Below are positions 18,784 through 27,864 of a DNA stretch of 64,000 bases, one piece after another; positions within the stretch are counted from its first letter, which is position 1; each line of letters begins with the position of its first letter. Made by a program: the position numbers and the translations under genes. The notes beneath the pieces were generated by a model. It searched no databases. It was not told where the DNA came from and was given only the letters and a program-made list of their open reading frames with translations. Source of the stretch: Cohnella zeiphila (GTDB taxonomy: Bacteria; Bacillota; Bacilli; Paenibacillales; Paenibacillaceae); the NCBI RefSeq assembly GCF_014212055.1, contig NZ_JACJVO010000018.1, forward strand, positions 112,425 through 176,424, in the 5' to 3' direction.

Positions 18784-19228
18784 CTACTTCCTCCACTTTT
18801 TTCTTTTTAAACACAAACAATGAATTTAAACTGTAGGTTAAAATGCTGGTAATTAACGTCCCAATAACAAAAGATGCAGTGTCAGCAAATGAAATAATAG
18901 CAATTCGGGATAATAGATAGCGGATTAACAGTGATAGAATAGTTGTAGAAAGAAACCCAATTCCAGAAACAACAAAAAAATTAACAACAAGCCGAAAATT
19001 TGTGGATTTTATTTTGTTATTAAACGTAAGATGGCTATTAAGGATATAACTAACGCAAATACCGATTATATAAGCTAAAGCTACTGAAATGACATATGAA
19101 AACACACTACTATTATTTAAAAAATATTGAAACACTTCTCGAGCCGCAACCGTAATTATTCCGCTTGCGGCTCCAACCATTAAATATTTTAAATATTTGG
19201 TATATTCACCAAATATACCCTTAACCAT
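18767..19228 (-). CDS. gtrA: GtrA-like membrane protein (possible lipid-linked sugar flippase)
   Basis: This encodes 153 residues with four predicted membrane helices, the typical GtrA/GtcA size and layout (YLKYLMVGAASGIITVAAREVFQY style N-terminal helix, SYILNSHLTF between helices). GtrA proteins are thought to move undecaprenyl-phosphate-linked sugars across the membrane. The gene overlaps both neighbours (8 nt with the GtrB-like gene, 17 nt with the GT-C gene), which indicates tight co-translation. AT-rich. Confidence 0.82.
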   Translation of the reverse strand: MVKGIFGEYTKYLKYLMVGAASGIITVAAREVFQYFLNNSSVFSYVISVALAYIIGICVSYILNSHLTFNNKIKSTNFRLVVNFFVVSGIGFLSTTILSLLIRYLLSRIAIISFADTASFVIGTLITSILTYSLNSLFVFKKKKVEEVDGCEN

Positions 19229-20417
19229 CTTGTCTGGTCCCTGTGCCTTTCTTAAGACTAATTACTCCAAATAAAAAGCTGGAGAAAATAGTCTGAACCC
19301 CAACAATCACTAATGTTAAGGATGGAATCGTGATACGCATTACAGTACCAGGAATTAAGTTCCCAAATGACTCTGCCCCCCATGCTGCTAGAGCCCATAC
19401 AGAACCAACTAGCCCCAGTAGAAATAACGTAGCACCTGCTAGAACCCCCTTCTCCACTGAGAATTTTCTCAATATCCGATTGATGCTATTAGTTGTGGGC
19501 ATAATGCCTGCTAAGACGCAATACAATTTCGAAAATATAGAGAAACACATCAATTCTACACCTAAAATTGTTACCATTGCTGCATAAAGCATAGTGTTTA
19601 TATCAAATGTTACCTTAGAAATAGTAATAGATCCAAGTGCCAAGATTGCTGTGCATATAACTCCAATTGCAAATAATATAATTCCGGGAATCAAAAATAG
19701 CCAGCGAGGACTATACATTAACAAGAATTTCAGATGTCTCCAACCATCTCTCCAACTTCGCAAATGAGGAGGACGACTTCTTCCGTCAGGAGATAGAGTT
19801 GAAGGAACTTCAGTAATATTTAATTGATGTAATGTAGCCTTAACAACCATTTCACTGGCAAACTCCATACCTGGTGTCTCAAGACTTAGTCTTAATATTG
19901 AATCTTTGTTAAACCCTCTCAAGCCACAATGGAAGTCACCAGCAGGACTTTTAAAAAACAGTCTGCCGATCCCAGATAAAACCGGATTTCCCAAATATCT
20001 ATGTAAAGGAGGCATTGCCCCCGGTTTGATACCTCCTTTGAAGCGATTCCCCATGACCAAATCGTAACCTTCACGAAGTTTTTCAACAAAGCCATCTAAA
20101 GCAGTAAAGTCATAGCTGTCATCTGCATCTCCCATGATAATATACCTACCCCGAGCCGCATTAATCCCACCAAGTAATGCACTACCATAGCCTCGATTTT
20201 CGACATGTACAACTCTTGCCCCATGCTTTTCTGCAATACTCTGAGAGCCATCCGTGCTTCCATTATCAGCAACAATAACTTCTCCAACAACTCTACTCTT
20301 TTCTAGAAACGATCTTGCCTTATCGACACAAATAGCCAAAGTTTCAGCTTCATTCAAACACGGCATTAAAATCGTAAGCTCGATTTCTTCCTGAAATAAT
20401 TGCCTTGCTAGACTCAT
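19221..20417 (-). CDS. gtrB: GT2 glycosyltransferase, GtrB/dolichyl-phosphate-sugar synthase-like
   Basis: This encodes 398 residues. The cytoplasmic GT2 domain (1-235) has ILMPCLNEAETL, ADNGSTDGS, the DxD equivalent GDADDSYD and MGNRFKGG. The C-terminal ~160 residues carry four membrane helices. Enzymes of this type load a sugar on undecaprenyl phosphate for later use outside the cell. GGAGGG stands 8 nt before the ATG. It is the first gene of an AT-rich operon running through gtrA, the GT-C gene and spsI-rfbC-B-D. The 388-bp gap upstream contains two inverted repeats but no gene that I can see. Confidence 0.85.
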   Translation of the reverse strand: MSLARQLFQEEIELTILMPCLNEAETLAICVDKARSFLEKSRVVGEVIVADNGSTDGSQSIAEKHGARVVHVENRGYGSALLGGINAARGRYIIMGDADDSYDFTALDGFVEKLREGYDLVMGNRFKGGIKPGAMPPLHRYLGNPVLSGIGRLFFKSPAGDFHCGLRGFNKDSILRLSLETPGMEFASEMVVKATLHQLNITEVPSTLSPDGRSRPPHLRSWRDGWRHLKFLLMYSPRWLFLIPGIILFAIGVICTAILALGSITISKVTFDINTMLYAAMVTILGVELMCFSIFSKLYCVLAGIMPTTNSINRILRKFSVEKGVLAGATLFLLGLVGSVWALAAWGAESFGNLIPGTVMRITIPSLTLVIVGVQTIFSSFLFGVISLKKGTGTRQDG

Positions 20418-20659
20418 TTAATGTCCCTCCAGACCGTTTTCTGTCGATATTGTCCTAGTTCTATTTTACCTATATTACTAACAAGCTCAAGCTACTCTTA
20501 ATATAAATGTCGTAACAGCTGATCTAACAACTTGAGTTGCCTCATTAGCCTACAACCCGACGCACCGGATGATGGAAATTGGACGACTTGTATATATCCT
20601 GATACCACTTTTCTTTACAGATAACCAATACGATGTATTTTGTATATTCTTCACAGCAA

Positions 20660-20722
20660 CAGCCCCTTTTGCATGTAGTTTCGAAACTTCCATTTCAAAA
20701 AACTATATGCAAAATGGAGCTG
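20660..20722. repeat. Long imperfect inverted repeat
   Basis: The arm 20660-20683 (beginning CAGCCCCTTTTGCATGTAG) pairs with 20697-20722 (ending ATATGCAAAATGGAGCTG), with about 19 of 24 bases matching and a 13-nt centre. It has no T-tract on either strand, so it is a strong hairpin or a mobile-element remnant rather than a clear terminator. Confidence 0.5.
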
Positions 20723-20779
20723 CTTTAACTTAAATTAAGTTTTGAAGATAAAAAATTAGTCCATTTATGTTTTTCCAAC

Positions 20780-20806
20780 ATTGTTAATACTACAGTAATT
20801 AACAAT
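20780..20806 (-). terminator. Dyad at the end of the giant glycosyltransferase gene
   Basis: ATTGTTAAT (20780-20788) and ATTAACAAT (20798-20806) are a perfect 9-bp dyad touching the stop codon. Five A residues follow instead of T residues on the minus strand, so termination efficiency is doubtful. Confidence 0.4.
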
Positions 20807-23800
20807 CACCTTGATCTATAACTCATCCAAGCTTCCTTAAACTCTTCGCCATACGCCACCGCCATCCCAGCATAATTATTAATAGTTTCAAATACTACCT
20901 TTCCATTCGCCCCCATGCGTTGCCTCTCCGATTCGTGTGCAACCATAAACTCCAATTTTTGAGCTAACTCATTTATTTCTCCCGGTGCATAAAACAAACC
21001 ATTTACATTCGGTTGAACTTGCTCAACAATACCGAAAACCGGTGTTGTTATGATTGGCAAGCCGCTGCTCATTGCTTCAAGAATTACTCTAGGGTAACTT
21101 TCTATCCTAGAAGTGCAAGTGAAGATATCTGCAATGGCATAGTACTTAGGAGCCTCTGAGGTCTCAGGTATTACTAGGACATTCTCTTTTATTGAAGGAT
21201 GTAACCTGTTTCTTATTTCTTTAAGTTTAGAACTATATTCGCTAGGACGATCTCCTACAATTAAAAATTTACATTTTCGTGCACTGTCCAAATTCATTTT
21301 TTCAATAGCCATTACCAAATCCTGCTGTCCTTTGCGGTCGCAAACCGTTCCAAGTAAAAGAACAACAATATCATCATCTGAGATTCCAAGCGAATTTCTA
21401 ACTTTCTTTTGGTCATAGTTTGAGACTCGCTTAAGAAAATTCTTACTCTCTAATCCATCACGGATGGTAATAAAATTGTTTCGTGAATTTAATGGCATGA
21501 ACTTCTCTCTACTGGCATCCGATACAAAAATAACCTTATACGGATAATCAAAACATTTCAAAGCGTTTGACGCAATTTCGGAATCAAAGTGATTAAAGTA
21601 AGTCTGCCATGGCTCACTTTCCCGCGGATTCCAAATTGATGGAATATCCATATGTTTAGCAGCCTCAATAACATAAAAGGTTTGTAGCGTGTTACCGTAA
21701 ATGAGCTCAATGCCCCATTGAGCAACTCTATCAGAGAATTCTTTAATCGCTTGTCGATATGCTTTATCTCCGTATACGCCGATCAATGGATGATCAAAGA
21801 TATGGACTGGAATTCCTTGTTCCTCATAAGCCGCTCTTAAAGGGCCATCATGAGGACAATAAACAACAGGATCAATCACTCCCAAATCTCTTAATTCCAC
21901 TGTTAATTCAAATTGACAATATGGAGCACCCTCCCAGTTCAAGTTGAATGCACACATCAAAGTCTTTATCGGTTTTAATTCTTTTGAAACTACTACCTTA
22001 GAATTAATTTCAAATCTTTCATTTAACAATGAAAGATTTACATTATAATACGGATCTGTCCAGTTACCATACTTCTGGCGAAATGCTAAAGCTTCTCTTG
22101 GGTTATCCACGAACCCTCTAGTATAACCTTCATAATGTCTCAACTCCGCCGAAGCACAATAAACCATACGGTAGCCGGCGTTGTAGAGACGATAGCAATA
22201 ATCTACATCATTGTATGCAACTGCAAAATTCTCTTCATCAAAGCCACCTATTGACAAAAACAGATCTCTCGATGTTAACATGCATGCGGCAGTAACAGCG
22301 ATTGTATTCCTGGTGACATTAGCCAAACTCAAGTAACCATTGTTCCAAGACGGAAGCAACTTAAAGGATGGACCTACCATGCCATGGTAAAGTCCATGTG
22401 TAATTCCAGCGTGTTGAATGCGACCATCAGGAAAAATCAAACGTGCGCCAACTGCCCCAACTCCTCTGGATTGAGAATAGCCCACCATTTGAGATAACCA
22501 ATTCGGACTTATGATTTCCGTATCATTGTTCAGGAATACTATTAAATCCGCTTCCACTTGTTTTACTGCTTGATTATTAATATAGGCAAAACTAAACTTA
22601 CCGCCGGGATTTGATATTTTTAGTACATGATGTTCAAGCGTATTTAAATAAGACAAGGTATCTGGGTCATTGCTGTCATTATCAATAACATACACTTCAT
22701 AGTTTTGGTAAGTAGTTGTTTTTAAAGAATCAATACATTTTTTTAAAACTTTGTATTGATTCTTAGTAGGAATTATAATTGCCACCTTAGGCCCATTGTC
22801 TGGAAATGAAGCTGCAAAAATTCCGCATGCTGCTTTTTTAGCCCAATCAGGTTGAAAAACTTGAGCCTCAACTCCGCGTCTTTTAAAAGCCTCTTGGACT
22901 GCTTTGCGACCAGCCTCTATACTCTCTGGCTTGGCATCCCCGCTTGAGGCGGTGGAACCTGGAAGCACTCGCCAATGATATAGAATCTTAGGAATATGCC
23001 CCACATTTCTTGCGACTTCAGTCGCTCTTAAAGCAAGATCGTAATCTTGCGAACCCTCAAATCCAACTCGAGTTCCCCCTACCTTGTGAAAAAGCTCAGC
23101 TCTAATAGCAACAATATGACTTAGATACATAAATGACAGCAACAATTCAGGGGACCAGTCCGGTTTAAACTGTGGGGCAAACCGGTTCCCATTAGCGTCG
23201 ATTTTATCATCATCCGAGTAAAGTACATCTGTCTCCGGTTGAGCATTGATATACTTTACAATCTCGCCCAAAGCATCTGGGGCTAGCTCATCGTCATTGT
23301 CCATAAATACATAAAATTCGCCATTAGCCAACGAAGCAGCTACATTCGTAGCTTTGCTAATATTTCCGTTCTGTGCGCAATATTCAACCTTAATGCGATT
23401 ATCCAAAGACGACCACTTCTCTAAGGTGCGTCTTACATCTGGATTAGTACTAGCATCATCAGCAATACAAAGTTCCCATTTTTCGTAAACTTGATTCACA
23501 ACACTTTCCAACGCTTTTTCTAAAAAGGCAATTGGCGGATTATATACGGGCATAATAATGCTAAAAAGCGGAAAAACATTCAAAGAATCTAATTCCTCTT
23601 CTAGCAAAACTTTTTTTCTTTCATTCCAATGATTAACCTCTAACCATGTATCGTATGGATCAATGGGCTCTGCTGGTGAAAATCCGACAGGAGGCTGGAG
23701 TTGATCCTGATGTTGCCTTTGTCGACTGGCCCATTCGTAGTATGCTTTACGAGCTAATGGTTTTATTTCTGACAAGCGAGGATAGCGTCCTCTTTTTTGC

Positions 23801-25734
23801 TTCCAGTCGTTAAGTTTAGCTAGCCCGTATTTAAGGAATCTAATACCCTTATTAAATTTCAGGGTCTTTGCTTTAAACTTTTCCCCCAATCGAACTGTAA
23901 CGTGTGAAGATTTTATCATGCTAATTTCTTTGACTATAAATTCACCATCACACTCAATTGGATCCAATCTTATGACTTTTACTTCTGGGTCTATATATAT
24001 ATATTTATAATTTAAACCCTGCTTACCAAGGTCATAGGAATACTTTTCATTGAAACCTTTCCCATGATCAAAGTAAATCCGTGCCTTCCCTCCACCGGCC
24101 ATCTCATAATCGATGTGAAAGACAACTTTAACCCAACCGGTTAGCCACTTGTCGATATGAAATTGCGGGTCGTTACCATTGGAAATCCAATTTGCGGTTT
24201 CTTTCGATTTTTCCAACTGGTAAATTGGACGAAGTTTGAGGTGCATTTTTTTTCTGGTTATAAAATAGCCCAGCTGAATTAGACTTCTTTTTGGATTTTT
24301 TGCCACTTGTCCCAAGAAACGTAGCGGTCGAGTAATAGTCCAAGAACTAGATGAAGTCACTTCGTTAATTTTCGCTTCTAGTTCTCTAATTTCATTTAGT
24401 AATCCATCGAATTCTGCAGTCTTTTTTTGAAAGCTTTCTTCTAATAAAGTATTCTGTTTTAGAGTAGTGCTTAATTGAAATTCTAATTCTTTCACTTGGT
24501 CTTCAAGTTTAAGATTTTTGTTTTCTAAATGCCTTAGTTCTTTTTCCTTTTTTAAAATAATTTCATTTTTAGAAGTCAATTCTTCATCTTTAGAAATCAA
24601 TTCGCTAATTAGAAAATCAATAACATTTTCACTTTGAATGAATTCCAAATTTAAAAAGAATTTCTTCCCGGTTGACAATTTAGGAAGAGCAAAGTAAATT
24701 TGCGGGTCAGAATCTTTACAAAATAAAATTTTTTCAGTTTCGTCCTCAATGATAGTCACACTCTCATTAACTGACAACTTTTTCTCCCAAAGAATAGAAT
24801 GCCCGTCTTCGTCTACCAAGTCTAGATTCAGAAACTTTACATAACCAATAAAATTGATTGGGTCAAATCTAATTTCTCCCTCTAAAGATGAATCAATCTC
24901 TGTATTAATTACAATACGTTCGTTTTCAATAAAATACTTCAGCGATTCTTCCTCCGAATACTGCCCGTCAACTGGAAAAAAAAACTGAGCAAACTTAAAA
25001 TTAAGTTTATGCTTCAACTCTTCATTGTCAATTTCATAAACGGTTTCTTTATTTCCCAGTTCTTCTTTTCTTTTGCTCACAGTAATAAATTGATACACAT
25101 GCCCATCGGGATTAGATTCCAAAACAGTTCTAAACCCATTATTCACCAACCCGTAATTTTGCTGGAATTCTGTTTCCTCCGGGGATGCAAAAGTTGCCGA
25201 AATTAGTAACGGTTTCAAACCAGCCTCATCTAACATAGATAACAAGCTTTTTCGAGTAAAAAACTTAAGATGAGTATTGTCTAATAATCCTAAGTCACGA
25301 TAATTAAAATCACCTTTGACCAAATCCATAATTATTGCATTATGGCCTATATTGGGTACTGAAACTAATACTGTACCCTTGGGAGCCAAGAGATTCGTAG
25401 CCTTTTTTAATGCCTCAACCGGATTTTTCAAGTGCTCAAGCACGTCCGCACATATTATATAGTCGAATTTTTCGTCCAGCAGTTCTTTATACCAGTGATC
25501 CTCCTCTAAATTTCCCACAATCGTTCTAACACTATATTGAGAAGCTATTTGTGCAGATTCTGGATCATACTCGACGCAAACAACACGACATCCAAGTTGT
25601 TCTTTCATGTGCCGTGTCATATACCCCGTAGCAGGACCTAACTCCAAAACATAGGAACTAGGTTCAATATGCTTTAATATTTTTGTATGGGATGTTTCGA
25701 TAGACGAATTAAAATCATGATCATACTTTAGCAT
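20806..25734 (-). CDS. Giant multidomain glycan polymerase: methyltransferase, coiled coil, two GT2 domains and a GT4 domain
   Basis: This encodes 1642 residues from the ATG at 25734 (a TTG start at 25776 with AAGGA 10 nt before it is possible). The order is: class I SAM methyltransferase about 1-230 (VLELGPATG, ICADVLEHL); a beta-rich domain about 240-375; a coiled coil about 375-460; a second beta-rich domain about 520-610 with the same IR-F/L-DPI pattern as the first (near 288 and 588); GT2 domain A from about 724 (SIIMPVYN, FMDNDDELAP); GT2 domain B from about 985 (IIPTKNQ, FLNNDTEI); and GT4 from about 1260 to the end. This echoes the S-layer enzyme WsaE (methyltransferase fused to two rhamnosyltransferases) and the WbdD coiled-coil ruler. 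It overlaps wzt by 14 nt. AT-rich. Confidence 0.82.
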   Translation of the reverse strand: MLKYDHDFNSSIETSHTKILKHIEPSSYVLELGPATGYMTRHMKEQLGCRVVCVEYDPESAQIASQYSVRTIVGNLEEDHWYKELLDEKFDYIICADVLEHLKNPVEALKKATNLLAPKGTVLVSVPNIGHNAIIMDLVKGDFNYRDLGLLDNTHLKFFTRKSLLSMLDEAGLKPLLISATFASPEETEFQQNYGLVNNGFRTVLESNPDGHVYQFITVSKRKEELGNKETVYEIDNEELKHKLNFKFAQFFFPVDGQYSEEESLKYFIENERIVINTEIDSSLEGEIRFDPINFIGYVKFLNLDLVDEDGHSILWEKKLSVNESVTIIEDETEKILFCKDSDPQIYFALPKLSTGKKFFLNLEFIQSENVIDFLISELISKDEELTSKNEIILKKEKELRHLENKNLKLEDQVKELEFQLSTTLKQNTLLEESFQKKTAEFDGLLNEIRELEAKINEVTSSSSWTITRPLRFLGQVAKNPKRSLIQLGYFITRKKMHLKLRPIYQLEKSKETANWISNGNDPQFHIDKWLTGWVKVVFHIDYEMAGGGKARIYFDHGKGFNEKYSYDLGKQGLNYKYIYIDPEVKVIRLDPIECDGEFIVKEISMIKSSHVTVRLGEKFKAKTLKFNKGIRFLKYGLAKLNDWKQKRGRYPRLSEIKPLARKAYYEWASRQRQHQDQLQPPVGFSPAEPIDPYDTWLEVNHWNERKKVLLEEELDSLNVFPLFSIIMPVYNPPIAFLEKALESVVNQVYEKWELCIADDASTNPDVRRTLEKWSSLDNRIKVEYCAQNGNISKATNVAASLANGEFYVFMDNDDELAPDALGEIVKYINAQPETDVLYSDDDKIDANGNRFAPQFKPDWSPELLLSFMYLSHIVAIRAELFHKVGGTRVGFEGSQDYDLALRATEVARNVGHIPKILYHWRVLPGSTASSGDAKPESIEAGRKAVQEAFKRRGVEAQVFQPDWAKKAACGIFAASFPDNGPKVAIIIPTKNQYKVLKKCIDSLKTTTYQNYEVYVIDNDSNDPDTLSYLNTLEHHVLKISNPGGKFSFAYINNQAVKQVEADLIVFLNNDTEIISPNWLSQMVGYSQSRGVGAVGARLIFPDGRIQHAGITHGLYHGMVGPSFKLLPSWNNGYLSLANVTRNTIAVTAACMLTSRDLFLSIGGFDEENFAVAYNDVDYCYRLYNAGYRMVYCASAELRHYEGYTRGFVDNPREALAFRQKYGNWTDPYYNVNLSLLNERFEINSKVVVSKELKPIKTLMCAFNLNWEGAPYCQFELTVELRDLGVIDPVVYCPHDGPLRAAYEEQGIPVHIFDHPLIGVYGDKAYRQAIKEFSDRVAQWGIELIYGNTLQTFYVIEAAKHMDIPSIWNPRESEPWQTYFNHFDSEIASNALKCFDYPYKVIFVSDASREKFMPLNSRNNFITIRDGLESKNFLKRVSNYDQKKVRNSLGISDDDIVVLLLGTVCDRKGQQDLVMAIEKMNLDSARKCKFLIVGDRPSEYSSKLKEIRNRLHPSIKENVLVIPETSEAPKYYAIADIFTCTSRIESYPRVILEAMSSGLPIITTPVFGIVEQVQPNVNGLFYAPGEINELAQKLEFMVAHESERQRMGANGKVVFETINNYAGMAVAYGEEFKEAWMSYRSR

Positions 25735-26953
25735 ATCGTTTTTGTACACTCTCCTTCGAAGACCATGAGTGCTCAATAAATGTTAGTCCTTCGGCAAAAT
25801 ATTCTCCAGAATGCACGTGGAACATCTTGTGTCTTGATTTGTAATCCAGAATCACAACGGCTGAACTCTCAAAAAAACCGATATCTATAAAGTAAGTTCC
25901 CGGCAAAAGTTTCATTTCCGAATAATTTAGGACTAATTGGTGCTCACCCGGTTCAGTTGGTAAATTTATCGAATCAAGTTTAGTGTTGAGTCCACAAATA
26001 TAATTGTTTTGCTTGTCATAAATCGCAACCCCGCCCACGATTCCGTTTAATTTCTCTTTTAAAGTATAAGAAATCTCAACTGAGAATGGATCACCAAACT
26101 TAAATCGGTCTTCGTCCTTGTTGTCTGTATTTTTAATATTTACTTTATCTATAACTAAAACTTGATGGGTCACTGGACTTCCAATCAGTGCAGGACTATT
26201 TTGTTGATCCCCTTCATATTTCATGAAGTCCTGATATTGTTCAGTTACTGTGTTTACATCTCCACGCAAATGGATTTTCCCATCCATCATCCAAATAGCT
26301 TGATCACAAAAGTTTCGAACCATGAATGAATCATGGCTTACAAACAGAATTGTTTTGCCTTCACTTTTCAATTTTTTTAATCTTTCAATACACTTAAGTT
26401 GAAACCTCATATCCCCTACAGCTAAGGCCTCATCTATGATCAAAATATCGGGATTGACGTGAATGGCACAGGCAAACGCCAGCCTTACAAACATACCTGA
26501 TGAATAAGTCTTTACAGGTTGATCAATGAATTCGCCAATTTCAGCAAACGCCTCAATTTCGGGCATTTTTTTCATAACCTCATCAATACTTAGCCCCATA
26601 ATAACACCGTTGGTCATCACATTCTCGCGACCAGTAAACTCCGGGTTAAAACCGCTCCCCAGTTCAAGCAAAGCCGAAACTCTTCCATTAACCTCCACTT
26701 GCCCTGATGTAGGTTTTAATGTCTTGGCGATAATTTGAAGAATCGTGCTTTTACCTGAGCCATTTCGTCCTATAATGCCAATACATTCGCCTTTCTTCAC
26801 AGTAAATGTTAGATCATTAATCGCCCAGAATTCTCGATATAATTTCTTTTTAGATTTAAATAGACCCTGCCACAGCCTATCTTGTGGTTTGTTATATACT
26901 TTAAAAATTTTGCTTACATTTTGAATTGATATCGCTGCTGTATCAGAGGACAT
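25721..26953 (-). CDS. wzt: ABC transporter ATPase with C-terminal glycan-binding domain (Wzt)
   Basis: This encodes 410 residues of the motor for polysaccharide export. The ATPase domain (1-245) has Walker A IIGRNGSGKST, signature YSSGMFVRLAFA, Walker B ILIIDEALAVGD and the switch FVSHD. The last ~150 residues are a beta-sandwich like the Wzt C-terminal domain that reads the capped end of finished O-polysaccharide in Gram-negative bacteria. The ATG at 26953 has GGAGG 8 nt upstream and overlaps wzm by 11 nt. Since a methyltransferase is fused into the next gene, chain-end recognition is plausible. Confidence 0.92.
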   Translation of the reverse strand: MSSDTAAISIQNVSKIFKVYNKPQDRLWQGLFKSKKKLYREFWAINDLTFTVKKGECIGIIGRNGSGKSTILQIIAKTLKPTSGQVEVNGRVSALLELGSGFNPEFTGRENVMTNGVIMGLSIDEVMKKMPEIEAFAEIGEFIDQPVKTYSSGMFVRLAFACAIHVNPDILIIDEALAVGDMRFQLKCIERLKKLKSEGKTILFVSHDSFMVRNFCDQAIWMMDGKIHLRGDVNTVTEQYQDFMKYEGDQQNSPALIGSPVTHQVLVIDKVNIKNTDNKDEDRFKFGDPFSVEISYTLKEKLNGIVGGVAIYDKQNNYICGLNTKLDSINLPTEPGEHQLVLNYSEMKLLPGTYFIDIGFFESSAVVILDYKSRHKMFHVHSGEYFAEGLTFIEHSWSSKESVQKRYAKV

Positions 26954-27779
26954 CAGCAAAGCCTCCTTTAGTACGCTTAAACACAAAATATCCTACAAAG
27001 AAAATTGCAAACCCAACTATCATATTTGAAGAAAACATGTTCCAATCAGGTTGTTTAGCGAATACAGCAACTAATCTCATGTTCTCTACAATACTTGACA
27101 GAGGGTTGCCCACGTATAGAAATTTCAAAGAGTCAGGAACTGCATCCGCCGAATAAAATATTGGCGTTAGTAACATTAATGCTTGAATAAAAACACCAAT
27201 GATTTGCCCTACATCTCTAAAGTAAACTCCTAGTGCTGATAAAAGCCACCCCAGACCTAGTGCCAACAATACTAAAGGAACTAAAATCAATGGGATCAGC
27301 AAATATGTCCAGGAGATCGATTGCTGCGTAATTAGATTACCAAGAAGTAATATGAATAAGCTTATTCCACCCTGAACCAATGCCGAACCCAACACAGTAA
27401 TGGGCAAGATTTCCAAAGGAAATACAACCTTTTTAACATAGTTAACATTGTTTATGATTAACATAGGAGCTCTGCTAACTACTTCAGCAAAAATATTAAA
27501 CGTAGACAAACCTGCAAATATAATCAGGGCAAATTGCATTGTATTGTCACTTTGATCAGGCCAACGTGATTTGAAAATTTGACTGTATACAAAAGTATAA
27601 ACAATCAACATTAACATCGGGGTAAGAAAAGACCAAAGCACTCCTAAATAGGACCCCTTGTACCTGATCAATACTTCTCTCCAAGTTAATTGTTGAATAA
27701 GTTCTTTATTCAAAATAAACATTTTAATAATGTTAAACGGAAAGTTAATAATTCTTTTGACAACAGATACAAAAATCAC
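26943..27779 (-). CDS. wzm: ABC-2 type polysaccharide exporter permease (Wzm)
   Basis: This encodes 278 residues from a GTG at 27779 (GTGGG about 9 nt upstream); a TTG at 27797 is an alternative. Six membrane helices follow an N-terminal amphipathic segment with LTWREVLIRYKGSYLGVLWSFLTPM, the conserved ABC-2 exporter signature, and NPLSSIVENMR near the end. It pairs with Wzt to move undecaprenyl-linked glycan to the outer face. It is the first gene of the wzm-wzt-polymerase operon. It starts within a 545-bp divergent spacer facing the priming phosphotransferase gene. Confidence 0.92.
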   Translation of the reverse strand: MIFVSVVKRIINFPFNIIKMFILNKELIQQLTWREVLIRYKGSYLGVLWSFLTPMLMLIVYTFVYSQIFKSRWPDQSDNTMQFALIIFAGLSTFNIFAEVVSRAPMLIINNVNYVKKVVFPLEILPITVLGSALVQGGISLFILLLGNLITQQSISWTYLLIPLILVPLVLLALGLGWLLSALGVYFRDVGQIIGVFIQALMLLTPIFYSADAVPDSLKFLYVGNPLSSIVENMRLVAVFAKQPDWNMFSSNMIVGFAIFFVGYFVFKRTKGGFADVL

Positions 27780-27815
27780 GTTAATACCCACTTCCAATTA
27801 AGATTTGCACTTAAC

Positions 27816-27864
27816 CCCATTTTCCAAAAAAAGCTATGACTCTTTTTGGAATCTACTCAATGGG
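27816..27864 (-). promoter_or_regulatory. Nested dyads in the leader of wzm
   Basis: An inner pair TTCCAAAAA (27822-27830) and TTTTTGGAA (27843-27851) sits inside an outer pair CCCAT (27816-27820) and ATGGG (27860-27864). Together they would fold a two-tier hairpin just upstream of wzm. No terminating T-tract is placed for stopping wzm transcription. The rest of the spacer up to 28323 is AT-rich with no gene I can see; a weak TTGATG-17-TTAAAT promoter (28274-28302) points to the plus-strand cassette. Confidence 0.45.

Noticed and set aside
20418..20805. Possible degraded transposase gene in the AT-rich gap
   Set aside because: No reading frame of useful length or transposase motif; only inverted repeats.
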